Assembly (NCBI GenBank): GCA_016934255.1
Contig: JAFGTG010000432.1
Location: forward strand, 1 to 33,695
Source of the DNA: Sedimentisphaerales bacterium
Lineage (GTDB): Bacteria > Planctomycetota > Phycisphaerae > Sedimentisphaerales > Anaerobacaceae
Length of the DNA: 33,695 nucleotides
Direction of reading: 5' to 3'
Position numbers and translations under genes: made by a program. The notes beneath the pieces were generated by a model. The model saw only the letters and a program-made list of their open reading frames with translations, was not told where the DNA came from and searched no databases. Of the stretch, positions 15,550 through 23,805 are shown piece by piece. Numbering within the stretch: position 1 is the stretch's first letter; the number at the start of each line of letters is the position of its first letter.

Positions 15550-16911
15550 TCATTCTGCCGATTCTCCAGCCGGAGCTTCATCCTGGATGTAGCTCTTTTC
15601 TTTGTAGAGCTTGGCAACTACAATAAAAATCACCGCTGTTACCAGAATGACGGTCGTAAAGAACCAGAAATAGCTGGGACCTGCGAGCTTGCGGGTTCCG
15701 TCCTCATTCTCAATGACGAGATTGACAATGGCCGTGAAGGTGTTTCCGAGTGAGATTGATAAAAGATAAACGGACATGATGAACGACTTCATCTTCTTGG
15801 GGGCTTGGGTATAAGAAAATTCCAGGCAGGTAATCGAAACGAGAACTTCCGCGGAGGTCAGTAGCGCATATCCGAGGACCATCCATCCGACGCTGGGAGT
15901 TTCGCCCGCGACGATTCTTGCTTCGATCAGGGCGGAAAGGATGAACGGCGTAGCGCCCACGAATAAACCCAACCCGATTTTCCGCAGCGGCGTCAAGGGA
16001 AAGACCTTGTTCATGGCCGGATAAATCACGTAAGCGAACGTGGGGATGAGAATCAGGATAAACATGGGATTCAGCGCCACGACCTGGCTGGGAAGCCACT
16101 CGTGACCGAGCCAGACGCGATTCATCTTTTCGATCTGCAACACCCAGGCCGAATCCATCTGGTCGAAGATCGCCCAGAACGGGGCCAGACAAACAAAAAT
16201 AATCCCCAGTCTGCCGATTGCTCGGAGACCTTCGCCGCTGAAACATTCCTTGACAAAGTCTAAGCCGCCTCGGGGGATGTGAACGAACTTCTTTCGTCCA
16301 AGCCAAAAAGCAAAAGTAGCCAGCACCATGAGGACGCATGGAACGCCAAAGGCAACGCGCGGACCATAACGCTCCAAGAGCTCAGGACACAGTAGATTCG
16401 AGATAACGGCGCCGACGTTAACTGAGAAATAGAACCAGTTATATACTTTGGCCATCAGGTGTTTGTTGGTTTTGCCGAATTGATCGCCGACGTTTGCCGA
16501 GACACAGGGCTTGATAACGCCTGAGCCAATCGCAATAAGAACCAGACCGAGGCCCAGGCCCAAACGTGTTTGATCGACGGCGAGGGCAAAAAAGCCAAAG
16601 CAGTAGAGGATCGAGAAATAAAGGATCGTTCTGTACTTACCCAGCCAGATGTCGGAGATCAGGGCGCCGAGCAGCGGCATGAAATAGACGGCCGAGACGA
16701 ATAGATGGAACCACGCCTTGCTTTGCTCGGACGACATGGGAGCCGATTGCCCCTGGGCGTTCAACAGGTAATGGGTCATGAAGACTGTGAGGATGCATCG
16801 AGTCCCGTAGAAACTGAAACGTTCGGCGGCTTCGTTGGTGAGGATGTACGGGATGCCGGCCGGCATCTTATCCGAAGCGAAGGGTGCGGTGAGATATTTT
16901 TTCTTAGTCAT
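15550..16911 (-). CDS. POT/PTR family proton-dependent oligopeptide transporter
   Basis: Inner-membrane carrier of 453 residues that imports di- and tripeptides with protons. The POT signature ExxERFSFYG is at residues 27-36 on the first helix (E27, E30, R31), followed by many hydrophobic segments consistent with 12-14 membrane helices. The loop DIWLGKYRTI is the usual major-facilitator loop 2-3. The segment with NWFYFSVNVGAVI matches the second family signature. The gene is convergent with the DUF1080 gene and divergent from a peptidase lipoprotein gene. Together with that peptidase and an OPT carrier it forms a peptide-use neighbourhood. Only a weak ribosome site (AGGG) precedes the ATG. 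Confidence 0.93.
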   Translation of the reverse strand: MTKKKYLTAPFASDKMPAGIPYILTNEAAERFSFYGTRCILTVFMTHYLLNAQGQSAPMSSEQSKAWFHLFVSAVYFMPLLGALISDIWLGKYRTILYFSILYCFGFFALAVDQTRLGLGLGLVLIAIGSGVIKPCVSANVGDQFGKTNKHLMAKVYNWFYFSVNVGAVISNLLCPELLERYGPRVAFGVPCVLMVLATFAFWLGRKKFVHIPRGGLDFVKECFSGEGLRAIGRLGIIFVCLAPFWAIFDQMDSAWVLQIEKMNRVWLGHEWLPSQVVALNPMFILILIPTFAYVIYPAMNKVFPLTPLRKIGLGLFVGATPFILSALIEARIVAGETPSVGWMVLGYALLTSAEVLVSITCLEFSYTQAPKKMKSFIMSVYLLSISLGNTFTAIVNLVIENEDGTRKLAGPSYFWFFTTVILVTAVIFIVVAKLYKEKSYIQDEAPAGESAE

Positions 16912-17021
16912 AAGGCCCTATGTTACCGATATTGGCATCCGAGTTCAAATAGGAAAAATACGGAATTGACGGAATTCATGTTTTGAGAAGTCGCTTGATT
17001 TACGCGTCTCAGGCTGGTAAT

Positions 17022-17041
17022 ATCCTTCAAACTTGAAGGAT
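17022..17041. other. Perfect 9-bp stem with 2-base loop
   Basis: ATCCTTCAA-AC-TTGAAGGAT in the gap between the divergent POT and M2 peptidase genes. It is short and very regular; it could be a regulator-binding site or part of the larger hairpin-rich region that follows at 17084-17272. Confidence 0.45.
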
Positions 17042-17083
17042 TCGCATGATAAGGTAGCTCCATGAGATCAATTAGGACAAGAG

Positions 17084-17272
17084 TTTTGCAAAATTGAAGT
17101 TAGGCATACTTTTGGAAAGAAAAAATCTTGTTTCTTGATTTTTTCTTTCTAAAAAAAACCGATGTGTAATATCACACAGGACAATACGTTATGATCTGAT
17201 CGCCGATTATTTTCAGAAAATCATAAAACCGATTTTCTGAAATAATATATGCCTAACTTCAATTTTGCAAAA
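17084..17272. repeat. Hairpin-rich element with perfect 25-bp terminal inverted repeats
   Basis: Positions 17084-17108 and 17248-17272 are exact reverse complements (25 of 25), opening TTTTGCAAAATTGAAG. Inside are two further strong stems: 17114-17127 with 17137-17150 (13 of 14) and TTTCAGAAAATC (17211-17222) with GATTTTCTGAAA (17231-17242, perfect, 8-base loop), plus a small TGTG/CACA stem near 17164-17179. The element is flanked by the direct repeat TCAATTAGGA at 17068-17077 and 17275-17284. It ends 22 bases before the peptidase start, and the right-hand direct repeat supplies most of that gene's ribosome site. It may be a MITE-like insertion or a structured leader. Confidence 0.75.
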
Positions 17273-17294
17273 GTTCAATTAGGAGCATGAAGCG

Positions 17295-18989
17295 ATGAAA
17301 ACTTTATTAATGTTCATTTCGATGATGAGTATGAGCGTTTTCTTCTTAGGTTGTGCATCCAATGTAGAGGAAAAGCAGATGCAGACATTCATCACATCGC
17401 ACGTGGATACGGTCAAACCAATTCAGAAGGAGCAAAGCCTTGCATGGTGGGATGCGGCCACGACGGGTAAGTCCGAAGATTATGACAGGGCCGGCGACCT
17501 AACGTTGAAGATTCGGCGGATTTACAGCGATCCGAAGGAATTTGCATTTCTGAAAGAAATGAAGGACTCTGGACAGGTCAGGGACGCGGTTCTGGCTCGA
17601 CAGTTGGACGTGCTGTACCGGGGTTATCTGGAGAACCAGATGGAGCCGGACTTGCTCAAAACGATTGTGGATTTGAGCTCGGAGATCGAGGAGAAATTCA
17701 GTACGTTTCGAGGAACGATCGGGGGAGAAAAAGTCACCGACAACGAAATTAAGAGCATTTTGAAAAACCAGACGGATTCCGAGCAAAGAAAACAGGCCTG
17801 GCTGGCGAGCAAGCAGGTCGGCGTAGCGGTCGCCGGGGACCTGATTGAGCTGATCAAACTACGGAACCAGGCGGCGAAAAAACTCGGCTTCGAGAATTAC
17901 CATACGATGTCCCTCGACCTCGTCGAGCAGGACGTCGAGGAATTGGATAAAATATTCGCCGAGCTTTACGAACTGACGAACGGACCGTTTGCTGCATTAA
18001 AAGTCGATCTCGATAAGAAACTGGCGGCTAATTGTGACGTGAGCGTCTCAGACCTAATGCCGTGGCACTACCACGATCCGTTTTTCCAGGAAACGCCGAT
18101 GGTCTATGAACTGGACCTGGACGTGTATTACGCCAATAAGGACGTCAAAGAATTGGCGGCTGCCTTCTATAACGGAATCGGACTCAAAGTCGAGTCGGTT
18201 TTGGCTAAGAGCGACTTGTACGAGCGGGAGGGCAAGAACCCCCACGCCTTCAGCACCGATATCGACAGGGAAGGTGACGTTCGTATCCTGTGCAATATCA
18301 AGAACAACGAGTCATGGATGGAAACGATATTGCACGAGTTGGGCCATGCCGTGTACGACAAGTATCACGATCTTGAAGTTCCGTACCTCCTTCGCCAGCC
18401 GGCGCACGCGTTTACGACCGAGGCTGTGGCGATGTTCTTCGGACGGCTCAGCCGCAATCCGGCGTGGATGCAGCAGATGCTCGATCTGTCGGATGCGCAG
18501 CGACGGGAGATTGAACAAGTCAGCGGGAAATACATGCAGCTCAAACAGTTGATCTTCGCGCGATGGGCGATGGTGATGTACAATTTCGAGAAAGGGCTGT
18601 ATGCCGATCCGGATCAGGATTTGAATGCCTTGTGGTGGCGGACGGTCGAGAAGTACCAGCTCATCCAAAAGCCCGATGGCCGGGATGCGCCCGACTGGGC
18701 CGCCAAGATCCACTTTGCCGTCGCGCCGTGTTACTATCATAACTATATGCTGGGCGAGTTGCTGGCCTCTCAACTGCATCACCATATTGTGCGCGAGATA
18801 TTGAAACTCACGTCCGATGAAAATGTCAGCTATGCCGGCCAACGAAAGGCCGGGGCGTTTCTCCGCAAGAACGTATTCGAGGCCGGGGATCTTTATCACT
18901 GGAACGAAATGATCGAACGAGCCACAGGCGAACCTCTGACGGCTAAATACTTCGTCGCTCAATTTGTAAACACTCGAACAAAATATTGA
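17295..18989 (+). CDS. M2-family-like zinc metallopeptidase lipoprotein
   Basis: Exported peptidase of 564 residues with a lipobox FFLGC (C20). The zinc site is HELGH (H347, E348, H351) with a downstream glutamate E376 in TTEAVAMFFGR, the gluzincin pattern of M2/M3 peptidases. The overall length and helical character resemble peptidyl-dipeptidase A-type (angiotensin-converting-enzyme-like) enzymes, which remove C-terminal dipeptides. AGGAG lies 9 bases before the start at 17295; an ATG at 17287 runs into a stop. As a lipoprotein it would act in the periplasm or at the outer membrane, making dipeptides for the neighbouring POT and OPT transporters (inference). M3 family membership is the main alternative. 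A structured repeat lies directly upstream. Confidence 0.8.
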   Translation: MKTLLMFISMMSMSVFFLGCASNVEEKQMQTFITSHVDTVKPIQKEQSLAWWDAATTGKSEDYDRAGDLTLKIRRIYSDPKEFAFLKEMKDSGQVRDAVLARQLDVLYRGYLENQMEPDLLKTIVDLSSEIEEKFSTFRGTIGGEKVTDNEIKSILKNQTDSEQRKQAWLASKQVGVAVAGDLIELIKLRNQAAKKLGFENYHTMSLDLVEQDVEELDKIFAELYELTNGPFAALKVDLDKKLAANCDVSVSDLMPWHYHDPFFQETPMVYELDLDVYYANKDVKELAAAFYNGIGLKVESVLAKSDLYEREGKNPHAFSTDIDREGDVRILCNIKNNESWMETILHELGHAVYDKYHDLEVPYLLRQPAHAFTTEAVAMFFGRLSRNPAWMQQMLDLSDAQRREIEQVSGKYMQLKQLIFARWAMVMYNFEKGLYADPDQDLNALWWRTVEKYQLIQKPDGRDAPDWAAKIHFAVAPCYYHNYMLGELLASQLHHHIVREILKLTSDENVSYAGQRKAGAFLRKNVFEAGDLYHWNEMIERATGEPLTAKYFVAQFVNTRTKY

Positions 18990-19000
18990 TTTGTAGGGCT

Positions 19001-19093
19001 TGTCATTCTGAGCGGAGCGAAGAATCTCAATTCCTTCGATTTAACAGAAACCCTTCGTTTAGGGTAATCTCTGAGCTTGTCGAGGGTGTGACA
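19001..19093. repeat. TGTCA...TGACA palindromic intergenic repeat
   Basis: A 93-bp unit opening TGTCATTCTGAGCGGAGCGA, then GAATCTCAATTCC, with ACCCTTCG and CTGAGCTTGTCGAGGGTG, and closing TGACA. Same layout as the unit at 13132-13229. It sits 12 bases after the M2 peptidase stop and before the OPT gene. Confidence 0.65.
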
Positions 19094-19147
19094 GGAAAAA
19101 AGTTTTAGAGTGCTTAAATAATGAAAACGATTTGGGACAGGTGAAAG

Positions 19148-21241
19148 ATGGATTTACAAGATCGCTCGATACCGGAAATTACAATTAAGGCGTTTGTATT
19201 AGGCGTGGTCCTTTCCATAATCCTGGCGGCGGCCAACGCGTACCTGGGTTTGTTCGCGGGGATGACCGTCTCGGCGTCGATCCCGGCCGCGGTCGTCTCG
19301 ATGGGTATCCTGAGATTGTTCAAACGCAGCAACATCCTCGAGAACAATATCGTCCAAACGGCGGCGTCGGCGGGGGAGTCGCTGGCCGCCGGTGTCATTT
19401 TTACGCTGCCGGCTCTGGTGATTATGGGCTATTGGGACGGCTTCGGGGGTAAGAATTTCTGGTGGATTACGATCATCTCCGCCTTTGGGGGTCTATTAGG
19501 TGTTTTGTTTACGATCCCGCTTCGGCGCTCGCTCATCGTCGAGGGCAAGCTCCAGTTCCCCGAAGGCATCGCCACGGCCGAAGTCCTGGAGACCGGCCAG
19601 GAGGGTGGCAAGGGCGTCTGGACGATTGCCCAGGCGGCGATTGTAGGCGGATTGTTCAAGCTGATCGCAAAGGGCGTCGGCCTCTGGCCCGAAGCCATCG
19701 AAGGCGCGAGAGGCATCGGTCGAACGATCCTCTACGGCGGCTCGAACCTCAGCCCCGCGTTGCTCTCGGTCGGCTACATCGTCGGATTGAACATCGCCGT
19801 GCTCATCTTTCTGGGCGGGGCCGCCAACTGGTATGTGGCTATTCCCCTCGTCGCCGCCCAGGACGAATGGCCCCAGTATCAGCTCGCCAGCGAAATGGCC
19901 GATCCCAATGCCTGGAACGCCTTCACGCTGGAATACGCCACGGCCGATCCGAACGCCACGCCGGACGAAATCGCCGCGGTGGAAAAGAGCAACGAAGAGA
20001 TCAAAGCACAGTTGGGCCAGCCGGTCGGTGCCACCGATTACGCCTATACGATCTGGTCGAAGAAAACGCGATATCTCGGCGTCGGCGCCATGCTCATCGG
20101 CGGCCTGTGGACCATATTCAAGCTGAGACGCTCGCTCTTGAGCGGCGTTAAGAGCGGCTTGCAGGCTTATCGCGCGATCGGCCAGGAGCAAGCCGAGATC
20201 GAGCGAACCGAAAAAGACATGCCCATGAAATGGATTCTCATCCTCATTGTCGGCTCGATCGTTCCATTGTTTTTAGTCTATCAGGTTTTCGTCGCGGATG
20301 TCTCGATCTCCCTTCCGATGGCGGTCGTCATGCTCATCGCGGGCTTTTTATTCTCAGCGGTCGCGGGCTACATGGCCGGGCTGGTCGGCTCGTCCAACAA
20401 TCCCATCTCCGGCATCACCATCGCCACCATCGTCGTCTCGTCCCTCTTACTGCTCGTGCTCATGGGCAAAGGCGCCAAAGACGGCCCGGCCGCGGCGATC
20501 ATCATCGGAAGCGTCGTTTGCTGCGCCGCGGCTATCGCGGGCGACAACATGCAAGACCTCAAGGCCGGCCGGCTGGTCGGTGCCACGCCCTGGAAACAAC
20601 AGGTCATGCAAATCGTCGGCACGCTTTCCGGCGCGGTCGTCATGGCCCCCGTCCTCATGCTGCTCTACAAGGCCTATGGATTCAAGGGCCTGCCCGGCGC
20701 CGGACCGGATGCCCTCATCGCGGTCCAGGCCAACCTCATGGCCTCGGTCTCGAAGGGCGTTTTCGCGGGCGATATGCCCTGGACGTTGGCCTTTATCGGC
20801 ATGGGCGTCGGAGCGGCTATTATCGCGATCGACTGTGCCCTGGAGGCGAAGAAAAGCTCGTTCCGCATGCCCATATTGGCGATAGCGATTGGAATTTACT
20901 TACCGTTGCAACTGGCCATACCGATCTTTGCCGGCGGCATTATCCACTGGGCGATCAAGGGCTTCCACAAGCGACAGAACACCCCATCCGAGCAGATCGA
21001 GCGGTCCAACCGGAGCGGCTTACTCTTCGCCTCCGGCCTGATCACAGGCGAAGCGCTCATGGGCATCCTGTTGGCGATTCCGATCATCTTACTCAAGCAA
21101 TTCTGGCATATCGACTTGCCGATCATCAAGCACCTCTGGGGCAAAACCCTCCCCTTGGGCGGCTGGCTCGGCGCGGTCCTCTTAATCGGCGTCGCCCTCT
21201 GGCTCTACCGAACCGCCCGCGGAAACAGAACGCAAGCGTAG
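19148..21241 (+). CDS. OPT family oligopeptide transporter
   Basis: Inner-membrane transporter of 697 residues belonging to the oligopeptide transporter superfamily. It opens with the bacterial OPT phrase PEITIKAFVLGVVLSIILA and NAYLGLFAGMTVSASIPAAV, and further on has GSSNNPISGITIAT, both typical of the family. About 14-16 hydrophobic segments are visible, with one hydrophilic insert near residues 235-300. Family members import oligopeptides or, in the YSL branch, metal chelates; here the peptidase immediately upstream favours peptides. AGGTG lies five bases before the ATG. The gap from the peptidase holds a palindromic repeat, so the two genes may or may not share a transcript. Confidence 0.93.
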   Translation: MDLQDRSIPEITIKAFVLGVVLSIILAAANAYLGLFAGMTVSASIPAAVVSMGILRLFKRSNILENNIVQTAASAGESLAAGVIFTLPALVIMGYWDGFGGKNFWWITIISAFGGLLGVLFTIPLRRSLIVEGKLQFPEGIATAEVLETGQEGGKGVWTIAQAAIVGGLFKLIAKGVGLWPEAIEGARGIGRTILYGGSNLSPALLSVGYIVGLNIAVLIFLGGAANWYVAIPLVAAQDEWPQYQLASEMADPNAWNAFTLEYATADPNATPDEIAAVEKSNEEIKAQLGQPVGATDYAYTIWSKKTRYLGVGAMLIGGLWTIFKLRRSLLSGVKSGLQAYRAIGQEQAEIERTEKDMPMKWILILIVGSIVPLFLVYQVFVADVSISLPMAVVMLIAGFLFSAVAGYMAGLVGSSNNPISGITIATIVVSSLLLLVLMGKGAKDGPAAAIIIGSVVCCAAAIAGDNMQDLKAGRLVGATPWKQQVMQIVGTLSGAVVMAPVLMLLYKAYGFKGLPGAGPDALIAVQANLMASVSKGVFAGDMPWTLAFIGMGVGAAIIAIDCALEAKKSSFRMPILAIAIGIYLPLQLAIPIFAGGIIHWAIKGFHKRQNTPSEQIERSNRSGLLFASGLITGEALMGILLAIPIILLKQFWHIDLPIIKHLWGKTLPLGGWLGAVLLIGVALWLYRTARGNRTQA

Positions 21242-21631
21242 GGATGATATGATGTGGCTTTAGGTGCTTTATCCTCGAAGTTCCTACTGAAACTACTGGG
21301 ATTGCCCTGCGAACTCATCTTCTAAACCGTCGCTGTTAACAAAGGTTTCGTCGATATCAAGGTCAATCAAAATCTTAGTTCTAACTTGATGAACATGAGT
21401 TTTTCTTGTTCTGATCTTAAGAAGACGGTATAATTCATATTAGTATTCAGCAGCGGATAAAAGAGTCCACAAAAGGGAGATTTTGAATTTTAATATCCTT
21501 GCTGTACTATATAGCGAAGGTTCTTTGGAAAAATATAAGGCAGAACTCAGAAACAAGGGTATTATATTTATTGTCAATTTTATTGTTTAGGTTGTAACCG
21601 TATTTTCGTTACCGATGAAAGAAATAGTTAT
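21242..21631. other. Intergenic gap, start of AT-rich accessory island
   Basis: There is no well-supported gene. One 35-codon frame starts at TTG 21483 after AAGGGAG and ends at TAG 21590; it would be a short hydrophobic-ended peptide with no recognised homology, and I do not call it a gene. Base composition becomes AT-rich here compared with the OPT gene. Confidence 0.4.
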
Positions 21632-21814
21632 ATGGAGACCAATTGCCAAAATCCACTTTGCCAAAATCGGGCGGTTAGAGAGGTGCGCGTATCTGTTGAA
21701 AAGCCCAACGACGAAGTAAGAGCCTTGTGTGCCACCTGTGATGAGGCTTACGCTTGGGGAGTGCAGCATGGCAGTGCTCTCGTCAACGAGCAATCTAAAA
21801 CCGACGAAGTATAG
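21632..21814 (+). CDS. Small zinc-ribbon-like protein
   Basis: A 60-residue protein with four paired cysteines: C5 and C10 near the N-terminus and CATC at residues 33-36, spaced like a two-knuckle zinc ribbon. The phrases VSVEKPND and AYAWGVQHG sit around the second knuckle and give a protein-like pattern of conserved-looking residues. A short charged tail ends it. No strong ribosome site is visible (a GAAAGAAAT stretch precedes it). It is probably cytoplasmic, binding zinc, with function unknown. It lies about 130 bases before the nucleotidyltransferase-DUF262 pair on the same strand and could belong to the same island, but a shared transcript is not evident. The opposite-strand frame over this stretch is judged a shadow. 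Confidence 0.5.
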   Translation: METNCQNPLCQNRAVREVRVSVEKPNDEVRALCATCDEAYAWGVQHGSALVNEQSKTDEV

Positions 21815-21948
21815 TATCGCCAAACGTGTGACGATTACATCTCATCGAAAATAATAGGCGCTATAGTTGTAAAATAATATTCATTGTGATTGTAATGACA
21901 CAATGATAATCCAAATGTAGGACATCGTTTATAAAATCGTCGAATAGA

Positions 21949-22524
21949 ATGATTAAACTTGTTGATTTCCAAAGCGATTTACTTAAAAAGGATTTGGAGG
22001 AAGTCGTGCAAAAATATCTATTTGATGGTTTTCCCTTTTGCTTCCAAGAAGATCCGGGTGTGTTTTATGATTTCAGAAAAAATGTATGTGATAATTTTAG
22101 GATTCATCAACAGAATTTTGCGATTGTTGGAAGCGCAAAAGTGGGTTTTAGCTTGTCTCCTGAGAAATATGGTAATTCATTCTCCGATTCTTCGGATATT
22201 GATATCGTCCTTGTTTCAGATGAACTTTTTGAGGAATTGTGGCTGAAACTGATCGAGTTTAAGCACACGACACTATTCAGATTAGACAGCACGATACAAA
22301 TTAGATTTCAACAATTACAGAAGATGCTTTTCTATGGCACCATCCGATTCGACAAGTTGACAAATGATTTTCCTGTTGCGAAAGAGTGGTGGGAGTACTT
22401 CAATAAGGTATCTAAAGACGAGCGGTTTGGTCCGAGACGAGTGAGAGCAGCATTTTTCAAAGGTTGGAAACACGTTTCATATTATTACGAAGAAAGCTTG
22501 AGAAAGTTAAGGCAGACATTATGA
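21949..22524 (+). CDS. Nucleotidyltransferase-fold protein paired with DUF262
   Basis: A 191-residue protein with the polymerase-beta-type nucleotidyltransferase signature: GSAKVG at residues 61-66, then SSDIDIVLV with D83 and D85 as the metal-binding pair. The C-terminal half (residues 95-191) is helical and charged with aromatic pairs (KEWWEYF, WKHVSYYYEE) and is not a recognised domain. The spacing between the Gly-Ser and the Asp-x-Asp is longer than in minimal nucleotidyltransferases, with an insert at 67-80. The stop overlaps the start of the DUF262 gene (ATGA), so the two are translationally coupled and probably work together. The gene is much more AT-rich than its housekeeping neighbours. 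No clear ribosome site is seen before the ATG at 21949. Confidence 0.7.
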   Translation: MIKLVDFQSDLLKKDLEEVVQKYLFDGFPFCFQEDPGVFYDFRKNVCDNFRIHQQNFAIVGSAKVGFSLSPEKYGNSFSDSSDIDIVLVSDELFEELWLKLIEFKHTTLFRLDSTIQIRFQQLQKMLFYGTIRFDKLTNDFPVAKEWWEYFNKVSKDERFGPRRVRAAFFKGWKHVSYYYEESLRKLRQTL

Positions 22525-23555
22525 AAGCGATAGCATCAAATCAAACAATAACTTGGTTTAATCAGAGATTTAAAGAAGATTCACTTGAGTTGAGTCCAGA
22601 TTTCCAAAGATATCCCGTTTGGCTGCAACCCCAGAAAGAATACCTAATAGAGACTATAATGTTAGAGTTGCCAATGCCTGAGATATATATGGTGAACCGA
22701 ATTACTCCAAGTGGGGATTCCAAATACGTAGTTGTTGACGGTCAACAGAGATTGAGAACAATTATCGAGTTCATAAATGAAGAATTGGTGATAAAGCATA
22801 CGCTTGAAAGTTTCAAGCATGTCACGACGTTCAAGGATTTAACTGACGATGAAAAGCAGAAATTTTGGCGATATCCAATAGTAGTTAGAGACCTTGAGGA
22901 CTCAACTGATTCAGATATACGAGGTCTTTTTCAGAGATTGAATAAGTACTCAGTTGCGCTCAATGAACAAGAACTCAGGAATGCCAGATTTAAGGGTGAG
23001 TATTTACAAGCCGTGCAGAAGCTTGGCGAGCATGATTTCTGGGCAAGTTCGGGAGTTTTTTCTGCAAATGATTTCCGTAGGATGCTAGACTTAGAGTTCA
23101 TCAGTATTCTACTCACCACGCTTATAGCAGGAATCTTTAATCGCAAAGAAAGACTAGATGAATTTTATGCGATGTATGAGGACGAGTTTGAGGAATCTAA
23201 TTTCTACAACGATAATTTTAATAAAATCTTGGATGTTATTGACATGGCATTGCCTAATATAAAGAAAACTAGATGGAAGAATAAGGCTGATTTCTTTTCA
23301 CTTTTCATAGCGGTTGCAAATCTTGGTGTAAAAAAGTCGGATGCTCAAGTCGTTGCGCAACTTGAAAAGCTCTTCCCCGATTTCGCAAACAAAGTAGAAA
23401 AGGCAAAAATTGAACCGGATGAAGTCGAGGGTAATTTTAGAGAGTATTTGGATGCGGCAACCTATGGCACCAACGACAAGGAAAAAAGACAAAGACGAGT
23501 TAAAATACTTTCAGAATACTTAGAAACCAGTATAACGGCTCCGTCAGGATCATAG
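22521..23555 (+). CDS. DUF262 domain protein (GmrS-like N-terminal domain) without DUF1524
   Basis: A 344-residue protein. The start at ATG 22521 is chosen because it overlaps the preceding stop (ATGA); the open frame reaches further 5' inside the upstream gene. The DUF262 hallmark DGQQRL lies at residues 73-78 (VVVDGQQRLRTII), preceded by the family opening SPDFQRYPVW, and followed by the second conserved segment LNKYSVALNEQELRNA near residue 140. In GmrSD-type IV restriction enzymes this ParB/Srx-like domain binds and hydrolyses nucleotides, and DUF1524 supplies the HNH nuclease. No HNH motif is visible here; residues 200-344 are helical with a conserved-looking RQRRVKILSEYL end. With the nucleotidyltransferase it forms a compact two-gene unit in an AT-rich island. 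A defence role is inference. Confidence 0.82.
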   Translation: MKAIASNQTITWFNQRFKEDSLELSPDFQRYPVWLQPQKEYLIETIMLELPMPEIYMVNRITPSGDSKYVVVDGQQRLRTIIEFINEELVIKHTLESFKHVTTFKDLTDDEKQKFWRYPIVVRDLEDSTDSDIRGLFQRLNKYSVALNEQELRNARFKGEYLQAVQKLGEHDFWASSGVFSANDFRRMLDLEFISILLTTLIAGIFNRKERLDEFYAMYEDEFEESNFYNDNFNKILDVIDMALPNIKKTRWKNKADFFSLFIAVANLGVKKSDAQVVAQLEKLFPDFANKVEKAKIEPDEVEGNFREYLDAATYGTNDKEKRQRRVKILSEYLETSITAPSGS

Positions 23556-23732
23556 GGGAAGATACAGGATTACATCTTTTTAGCAATTTATTGTTTGATC
23601 TGTCTCATATCAAACATCGAGTATCTGGCATCCAGAAACGATTCCTGTCTCAGTGCTCTCTTTGTTCTCAGTGGCGAAAAAAATAAAGAATATCCTTGAT
23701 TATGGGTGTATAATTTAGTATATTACATAACT

Positions 23733-23760
23733 AAATGATTAATGATTAATGATTAATGAT
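23733..23760. repeat. Four tandem 7-bp units (TAATGAT)
   Basis: AAATGAT followed by three exact TAATGAT copies, downstream of the DUF262 gene. It may be a slippage-prone tract or an iteron-like array. Confidence 0.75.
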
Positions 23761-23789
23761 ATAGACCACAGGAGACAGGAGATCGGGCT

Positions 23790-23805
23790 ATCAGGATATC
23801 CTGAT
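23790..23805. other. 16-bp perfect palindrome
   Basis: ATCAGGATATCCTGAT, 30 bases after the 7-bp tandem array. It could be an operator or a recombination site; nothing else points to a role. Confidence 0.4.

Noticed and set aside
21483-21590. 35-codon TTG-start peptide after AAGGGAG
   Set aside because: Too short and without recognised similarity; a rare start codon and AT-rich chance opening are likely.
22521-23555. Complete GmrSD type IV restriction enzyme
   Set aside because: Only the DUF262 half is present; no DUF1524 or HNH motif is seen in this gene or in the adjacent one.
23733-23760. CRISPR array
   Set aside because: The units are 7 bp with no spacers, and no cas gene is present in the window.
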